A stretch of 64,000 bases of DNA from contig CM042689.1 in the NCBI GenBank assembly GCA_023614405.1, positions 332,048,305 through 332,112,304 of the forward strand, written 5' to 3'. Positions 57,501 to 64,000 of the stretch are shown here, in pieces; position 1 is the first letter of the stretch; every line of letters begins with the position of its first letter. A program made the translations under genes and the position numbers. Below the pieces are notes generated by a model that saw only the letters and a list, made by a program, of their open reading frames with translations, did no database searches and was not told the origin of the DNA. The DNA comes from Avena insularis (lineage: Eukaryota; Streptophyta; Magnoliopsida; Poales; Poaceae).

Positions 57501-59162
57501 GCACATGGTGAGCTCGTCGGGGGCGATGGTACAGGCGGCTATTGGCATGGGCGAAGGTAGGGGACGGTGCGGTGTTCCCTGGCGATGCTCAACGACATGG
57601 TTTCGAGGCGTGGGGCGGTGCGGCTTGGTCTGGAACATGCGACGCTCTGCTGGCGAGCGGCGTCTTGACGGCGGCGGTGGTTATCGTCGCCACGGGCGTG
57701 ACGAGGATGTTTGGCGGTCTTCTGGGTCGGTGGCGATCGTGTATGCACGCGGTGAGGGCGGCGCGCGGTCTGTGGGCTTCGGTCGAGGGTGGCGCTCTGG
57801 CGCACGCTCGGCATGGTCGCTGGCGGTCTAGGCGCGGTCCATGCGTGTGGTCCAAGGGTTGGCAAGGTTCGAGCGGTGGACAGGGAGTGGCGGTGGACGG
57901 TGGGCTGCCTCCCAGACATGCTGGCTAGGCTTATTTCTCCTCCTAGCTTGTTGTCTACATTGGGGTGACAAGGTTGGCTTCGGATGTTCATCATTGATGG
58001 TTTTGGCAAGCTCACAGTGGTGCTAGTGCTTGGTTTAACGTACTAGATGATCTACTGAGATGGTTGTGAGCTAAATAGGGAACAAGTTAGGCTTCAATCA
58101 CTGCTCACTATAGTGTTTAGGATTTTGATGATTTGTGTCTGCAACCTGTTTGATGAAATGGCCGCATGAATTCAAGTTTTGAATTTTGAAAAGATTTTTG
58201 GTGGGTGTGCTAGATTGGGGCTGGTGAGTCTGCAGATACTTGGGTTTTGAAAGTTGAGCTTGTTTGAGTGGTTTTTGAAAAAGTGGGATCTTCCCATATG
58301 ATAAAGATTCAATTTTGAATTGTCATTTAAACTATGTATTTGAAAGTTTCTGGATGATCACAAAGTGGGCCTTGATACTTTGTTATGAGTACATTCAAGG
58401 GGTGCAAAGATCCAGAAAAGTTTCTATTAGGTTCTGAAAGTTTGAGGCAGCCAAAGTAGGCATGGGAGTTAAATTGGTCAAAATGACCATTCCTTTATTT
58501 GATTTGTTTTGATTTACTTGTCTTTGGAAAAAGTGTGGGAAATGTTTTAGATGATGTTTATTTCACCTAAGAAACATTTTACAAGCAAAGAAACACACAA
58601 ATAAGTTGGTTCTAAAGAATTTCAAATTAAATGCATACACATATGCATGCTTTCATAATTTTAATTAGAAAAGTTTTTGTTAACCCTAATTTTGATGATT
58701 CGAGTTTGATGATCCAATTTCAATATTTTTGGAATGTTACAGTACCCCGCCACAACGAGGATGGCCGACCACGTGTCCCTCTCCTCGCGCTTTTGCGCCG
58801 CGGTGGCAGAGCGATGCGATCGGCGCAGTTGCGTCTCCGCCGATAGCTACTCCGCCTTGTCGTTGTCGACGAAGTAGCGGAAGATTACCCAGTGCCCCTT
58901 GGATTCTTCGATGGAGGGGGGGGTACTCTGACGGCGTGCTCCACTCTGCCTCCATGTCAAAGTAGGTGGGGACGGAGGAGCGCGAGGACCCCACATCACC
59001 ATCGTTGGCATGGGCGTACGCGTGGATGGAGGGGACACGCTCGGGGGATGGCGGGCGGTAGGATGGGCGCGACGACGGCGCGTACGGTCGCAGGGACGAT
59101 GGCGGGGACAAGCCGTGGTTGGTCCACCGCTGGGCCGCCCTCTTCCTTGCCCCTCCGACCAA
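54539..59162 (-). pseudogene. Inner Harbinger ORF, split by the solo-LTR-like insertion
   Basis: The minus-strand 5' part (59162-58747) reads MVGGARKRAAQRW, then YRPPSPERVPSIHAYAHAND, then FDMEAEWSTPSEYPP. A neighbouring frame carries IEESKGHWVIFRYFVDNDKAE, so a frameshift is present near 58915. The 3' part (54598-54539) reads YEEEKSMKRIKQEVIDLEVD and then stops. The two parts meet at the GTACC duplication. I do not recognise the function; the composition is like other transposon-carried grass ORFs. Confidence 0.5.
54604..58741. mobile_element. Solo-LTR-like insertion, 4138 bp (LARD/Sukkula-like candidate)
   Basis: It begins TGTCAACACCCGG and ends TTTTTGGAATGTTACA (TG...CA), flanked by the perfect 5-base duplication GTACC (54599-54603 and 58742-58746). 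I found no internal copy of the TGTCAACACCC start, so there is no LTR pair. There is no gag-pol. The length fits LTRs of the large LARD retrotransposons of Triticeae such as Sukkula, so a solo LTR left by recombination is the likeliest reading (inference). Local features are short repeats of TAGCTTGCAAG at 56085-56220 and a GC-rich block at 57000-57930. Confidence 0.75.
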
Positions 59163-59699
59163 ATGAGGTACGCTCGCTCTTCAGCGAAGATCTCCCTGCA
59201 ACACTGGTCGTCTCCTCGTCTCCACATTGCGGGAGTTGTCACTGCTACCGTCCCCTACCCCATCGGAGCCTCGAATCATCCACATGGTGGCTCTGGGAGG
59301 CTGGATCTGCCGCTGCCGCTCATCAATTTGGTGGTGGCGGAGCGGTGGGGAAAGTAAGGGTTTGCACCTGCAACTGCCCCACTATGCGGTACATGTAGCG
59401 GCCGAGGCGCTTTTTTTGGGCCACCATATAATTTTTAACAGGACAGGTGTTTTATCGTGTCTTCTAGCTCCACGAAATCTGCCCAAATCGTAAATTCGCC
59501 GGACTTTTATAGGCCGGAGCCATTTTACCATATCTGTTAGAGTTGCTCTTAGAGGAGTAAAAATTATAAGAGTAGGCCCCTAAAAACATCCAAGGAAGAG
59601 TAAATATAAGCGACCTCGACCGCGCCAGAGAATAGTTTCAGCCCCCTCCCGCCCGACGGTCCCCCTCCCCGCCGTTCACGCCCGTCCACCTTCCCGCCG

Positions 59700-60773
59700 A
59701 TGCCGATGTCTCTGGATCTAGCCGAAATTGACACGCAACTCGCTTCCGCACACTCGTCGACCATCCACGATGGCTCCGATGGCTCGACATCGCCGTAATC
59801 GAGCATCTCGGCCACGCCCGTGGGAAGGAGGAGGTTGGGGACAAACAACATTGTCCGGGCCGTCGCCACGATAATGAAGGCCTCTAACAAGGCCGACAAA
59901 AAGCGCATAGTGTCCCTGAAGATGGCTCCTCGTCTTCCGCTTGCTCTAGTGACTGGTAGGCGGCAGAGCAAGCCGGCGCCGATGAAACAAGCGCTCACCG
60001 AGGCGATGACTACCAAGAAGAGGACGAAGGCCGCGTCATCCATTCCGAAGGCAGCACCAGCTCGCAAGGCCTCTCCGGCGAACCCTCTGCGAGGCCGGGC
60101 CCCTCGTGCATTCGTCGCTGCCGCCAAGAACCTCCATAGACGCCAAGTGCTCGATGAATCACCGACAAGGTAAAAAAAATATTTTTTTTGCTCTTGGCCT
60201 TGCATTCGGCGATGGTTGTAGCCGTCAGTGATGTTTTGTGGATTGTTTATAGTGCGTTGGAGTCTGAGGTGGCCGACTTCATGTCGCAATTGGGCGCTAG
60301 CCATGCGGTCGGCATGGATGATATCCACTTTGATCAAGAAGAGGTTGAAGTTGACGAGGAAGAAGAAGAGGTTGAGGTTGTTGGAGGAGGAAGAGGTCGA
60401 TGATCTGGTGGAGGACACTCAAGAAAGCACAATGAGAGCAAGGTCAACAAACTATAGCGAGAAAGATATTGTTGTATTGTGCCATGCTTGGATGAATGTG
60501 TCACTAGATGTATCAGTTGACACTGATCAATCCAAGGAGCTGTTTTGGAGTCATATTGAGGAGTACAACAATACAGCCATTGATGAAAAGTGGATGAAGT
60601 AGATGGCCAGTAAAGATAGGATGGCCATGGCCGAGGAGCGTAGGCTTGCACTCGAAGAGAAGAGGATAGTAAAGGAGCATGAGGCCGATGAACATGTTAT
60701 CATGTTCATGAACCCAAACACCATGATGCCACGGCTAGGAAGTATTAGGAGCTCTTCTGCCCATATTAATTGA
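59700..60773 (+). pseudogene. Outer Harbinger ORF1-type (Myb/SANT-like) gene
   Basis: The start at 59700 (MPMSLDLAEIDTQLAS) is followed by an in-frame stop near 59800; the same kind of sequence resumes at about 59808 with a basic, Ala/Lys-rich part. An intron at about 60172-60249 (GTAAAA...TTATAG) is likely. The second exon has an acidic Glu run, then RSTNYSEKDIVVLCHAWMNVSLD and FWSHIEEYNNTA, the SANT/trihelix-like fold of PIF/Harbinger ORF1 and related nuclear proteins, which help the transposase bind DNA (family knowledge). The end EERRLALEEKRIVKEHEA is the usual coiled tail, but a stop after KWMK at 60600 breaks it. Confidence 0.6.
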
Positions 60774-60857
60774 CTTAGATTTATCTAGACAAGTTTTAAT
60801 GCTAGATACATCTGTATATAACATTTTTGAGTCAACTAATATGGGTCGGAGGGAGTA
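60756..60857. mobile_element. Stowaway-like remnant
   Basis: It ends GGGTCGGAGGGAG followed by TA, like the right end of a Stowaway/Mariner MITE. TTAATTGACTTAGATTTATCTAGA is found before it, but a CTCCCTCC left end is missing. Confidence 0.45.
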
Positions 60858-61291
60858 GAAGAAATTGGTCAAAAAAATCTTACTCATCTAAATATAAGAG
60901 TTTGGTTAGGAACCACCAACTTTTAGAGAAGTAATATACTACTCTAAAGTTTAGGAGTCAGTTTTCTCCTTTTAAGTTTTTTGGGATCGGTTAGGGCAGC
61001 CCTAACATTGTTAAATGATGACATTGGCAAGAAAATTCCATTTATTTATAAAATAAATATAAAGATTGCCTATTTTTGCTAATTTGTTTAGACTGGATTA
61101 CTTTGTGCCTAGGATTATCTCCATAGGAAGACATATTTCTGATGACAAACTTAATATTAGTGGTGAAATAACACAGTAGGATGGGTGGTCTCTTCTTGTT
61201 GCTGTCTTGGGGCTGGACGGCTGGTGAAGGGTGATGCTTTCTTCATCGTCGGAGAAGAGAATGATGAGCTCTTTGGCTGACAGGGGAAGGC

Positions 61292-64000
61292 CTAGAACAT
61301 ACTGAGCTCCACTTCATCGAGAACATAACTGACCTCTGCTTCATCCTCTGAAGGGATGAGGGATCAACGTCAGTTAGCCTGCAAGAAACATAACAACACA
61401 TAGTTTTGGATTCAGAAAATCAGAAAGAAAGGAAAACAAAGACCAGCTGGCATACAGTAAAAATGACCTGCAGGATTCAAGAAACTTCCTTTGCAAGAAG
61501 GACAGGAAGTAAAAATACTCTACAGTGCTCCAGCTCGGTTTGACATGAGATATCTCATCCACGAGCTGCTGGTTTCCATGTCATGTAGGAAAATCCAGAT
61601 CATGATGCAGCTCACGAATTTGCACATGTACGCCCGACTTGCTGCAAAGAACCCTAATATAAATACCGGCGACTCATTGCATGTTCCTGAAAGCACAAAA
61701 TTCTAGCTGCCCAAACCAAAGCACAACTATAGAAAAGAAAAGTTCAATGGACATATGTTATTATGTCCTAAAAGAAAAATAAAGTTCTAAAACACTGTAA
61801 TTTAGAAGACGTGTACTCTGCCTATTTGACACTATGTGGTATTAAAATGAATATAAAGTTGATTTGTGTAGACTGGAGAAGACATTTCTACATATGGAAG
61901 AAGTAGGCAAAAAAAAGCCAAGGAAAATGCAACTCATCAGTCTTTTATGCTTTGCCTATAGAAACTACTATATAAAAAAAACATATACGTGTCCTCAATA
62001 AGGGGAAGATATTCAGTAAAATAGAGTGCTTGTACTTGGACAGTTAACAGTTCACAAGCGCAGCAGTATTCCAATTTCTAATGGAAGTTTTGTCATAACA
62101 AAACTTGAAACGGAATTCCATTTTAGCAAGGATTTCGCAACCCGGCGTGCTGAATTAGGAAATCTTAAGATATACTAATCCCCGTATGTCTTCGGCATTC
62201 AAACTGCTCAAATGAATGACACCAAGTTGAAAAAACTAACCTTCATGGACAGGATATCCATCCATAGCAAGCCTTCTTTGTTTTTCAAATTTTTGGTTAC
62301 CTGATTACATATTAGTAGGTGTATAGCAGAATATATAATCTACCTCATCAGTCAAACGAATGATTTAGGGTCTTCTATTTATATTCAAGGAATATAAGTT
62401 TCTCAACAAATAATGTGTTTCTATAGCCTTTCCATTACAGCAAACTGGTCGTTGAGTATTGTGTAGGTCGGAGGCAAAACATTAATTATTTAGTCTCTAT
62501 ACTCTTTATCAGAATTAAATTACTCACAGTTCACTTTGCTGCTGTAATGCTAACTTAAAGTATGAGTGGTCGCAAGAAATTCAGCTAACACAAACCTAAC
62601 ACAAAATCAGTTGTAGCTTGCCTTTGGATGGCTTGCTGCACGTAGGTGACCGCTAAGTATTTTATAATTAGTGGAGTTATACGATTTTCTCAGCCACGTT
62701 ATGAAATGTTTAGGGATGGAGCTAAAGATTACCATGTGTAAAGGATTTGCTTTAAGAGGTCAAGGCACGGTGCAAAACACGCATCCCGCCAAAGATAATA
62801 AGAACACCGGCATACCTGGGTCTACTCACTTCCATCCGGTGCCCTGATTGTAGTAGAGCTTATCCCTTTCTTGTCAACAGATGAACTTACAGATTTAGAA
62901 ACAATATATGGAGGCAAGAAAATGTAGAAAAAAGAGCAGAAAACCGATCATAATTTCTGTTTGCCTAGTCCATATCATAAGTTTCATGTTCACCCGATGA
63001 GGATAGATACACATACACTACATTACCTTGCAAAAAGTATATGCCGGGACATTCTTTGCATCCCTCTTTTGCTTATCAGAAAAGGTTGCAATTGACAAGA
63101 GGAATGGTACAAAAATTAACAGTATGACTGAATTATATGAATAGCAAAAACTGTAGATGTAAAATAGGAAAATCACCTAAACGCATCTTGGTTAGAAATC
63201 ATGGAATTTACAATTATATAACAACTTCTGAACCTGCTCATGGTGCCATGACCATCTAAATCCAAAAACAAAATGTTTTTGCTAACTTAAATCCACATGT
63301 GCAGGCTTGGCTTATATAAAGTTCTGCTGCAGTTTCTTATTAGAAAATAAAAGCAAGCAACAGCTAAGTATGAGGCGATATCACACCCTTAACTTCTCAT
63401 ATTCTTCATCTCCACTTGTGTCTTACTTTTTGTGTGAGTATGACGCGAGCTAATCAGATTGTACATTTCACAAGCAGAGTAATAATTCATTAATTATTAT
63501 TTATAAAAATGAAATAGTAATAAAAATAGATATGTGCGCCTAAATTGCTTGCTACTAATCAAGTTGATTAGGTTCACTGCTCCATATCAGTGCTTTCCTT
63601 GTCTTACGTATTGGCAAACAAAAAACGATGTTCAAGAATCAAGAGGTAATCAGACAAGTATGACACTTGGCAAAAAGAAACATCAATATTCAAGAAGTAA
63701 TCAGAAATGTATGACACTTTACAAAATAAACAACAACACTCAAGAGGTAACCAGACATACTTGCATAGCTAAATTCTCTCCTAAAGATGAAGTACTCGAG
63801 AAACTAATTCTTTCATCATCACTACCAGCTTCTTCTCGTTGCTACAATTGAGTCTGACATATATATTACATCAATACATCATGTACATGGCATTAAAGGT
63901 CAAGAAGGCAATTACATTGCAAACTGGGTAAGAGAGGTAGACAAGCTATACCTTTTCATCAAGTTGTTCCTCAAGACTCATATTAGCGAAGTGTTTCCAC
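61292..64000 (-). CDS. Unrecognised host gene, 3' part (partial, several exons)
   Basis: The minus strand shows short blocks bounded by good splice sites. 64000-63952 ends WKHFANMSLEEQLDEK before a GTATAG donor. 63841-63761 (27 codons) reads QREEAGSDDERISFSSTSSL and ends NLAMQ. 63071-63027, 62885-62830 and 62300-62241 join in phase to give MSRHILFASSSVDKKGI, then RAPDGSNQKFEKQRRLAMDGYPVHE. A block near 61565-61470 reads LVDEISHVKPSWSTVEYFYF, and a possible last exon ends DEVELSMF at 61292-61294. Not all phases are resolved between blocks, so exons are missing. I do not know the family. The 5' end lies beyond the right edge. Confidence 0.55.

Larger units (their letters stand above)
54243..59548 (-). 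mobile_element. Inner PIF/Harbinger element
   Basis: The left end GAGCAACTCTAGCAGATACGG and the inverted right end GAGCAACTCTAACAGATATGG match at 19 of 21 bases, flanked by TTA on both sides (54240-54242 and 59549-59551). Minus the solo-LTR-like insertion it is about 1.2 kb and contains a broken minus-strand ORF. It is non-autonomous and lies within the outer Harbinger element. Confidence 0.9.
54211..61002 (+). mobile_element. Outer PIF/Harbinger element (split by an inner one)
   Basis: The left end GAGAGTCGCATCTAGCCGATCC and the inverted right end GGGCTGCCCTAACCGATCCC share the CTA(G/A)CCGATCC core; TAA flanks both (54208-54210 and 61003-61005). When 54243-59548 plus one TTA is set aside, the left side continues TTA-GAGGAGTAAAAATTATAAG, which matches the inverted right side (AAAAGGAGAAAAC, then AGAGTAG). 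Without the nested insertion it is about 1.5 kb and holds an ORF1-type gene. No DDE transposase is seen. Confidence 0.72.

Noticed and set aside
57087..58015. ORFs of 116-158 codons
   Set aside because: They lie in the GC-rich block of the solo-LTR-like insertion and are open on both strands without motifs.

Overview
The window looks like a piece of a large, repeat-rich grass genome, most likely Pooideae (a wheat/barley relative). The evidence is an Angela/BARE-like Copia element with ~1.7 kb LTRs, a Sirevirus with several polypurine tracts, a CACTA element carrying a plant transposase (Ptta-type)/Ulp1 gene, PIF/Harbinger elements with TAA or TTA target duplications, a Stowaway MITE, and intron-bearing plant genes. 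There are only three host-like genes. All functions are inferred by reading the sequence; no database search was run.

Layout. 1-12325 is nested retrotransposons: an Angela-like Copia (984-9572, minus strand, duplication CTTCT) lies inside the 3' part of a Gypsy-type element whose LTR follows at 10045, and then comes a Copia RNase H remnant. 12326-23232 is intergenic DNA with degenerate transposon ORFs, a gene-bearing Harbinger element (15066-16983), a Stowaway MITE (18162-18481) and two long insertions with perfect 16- and 14-base direct repeats (19244-20976 and 21699-23218). 23791-27235 is a 12-exon ankyrin-repeat Raf-like protein kinase (VIK/ILK type, 477 aa) with DFD in place of DFG. 29117-32061 (minus) is a three-exon GDSL esterase/lipase (368 aa) with a 963-bp MULE in intron 1.

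32619 to about 49.7 kb is CACTA-derived. Its Ptta-DUF8039-Ulp1-type gene (minus strand) is split by a 9.5-kb Sirevirus (34897-44406, duplication CCGGC). Further right are CACTA-type hairpin repeats, a 155-bp AT-rich tandem repeat and a captured ORF. 49735-51597 is a threefold ~667-bp tandem array, and 51662-52687 is a long-TIR element. 54211-61002 is a three-layer nest: a Harbinger element, containing a second Harbinger element, containing a 4.1-kb solo-LTR-like insertion. 61292-64000 (minus) holds several convincing exons of an unrecognised host gene that runs off the right edge.

The kinase and the GDSL gene converge (tail to tail). The transposons make a readable insertion history, because target duplications can be seen for ten of them. 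The best leads are the palindromic CGG-N5-CCG arrays shared by the LTRs and the pol coding region of the Sirevirus, the Harbinger-in-Harbinger nest, the captured ORF family shared by Harbinger and CACTA elements, and the DFD kinase.
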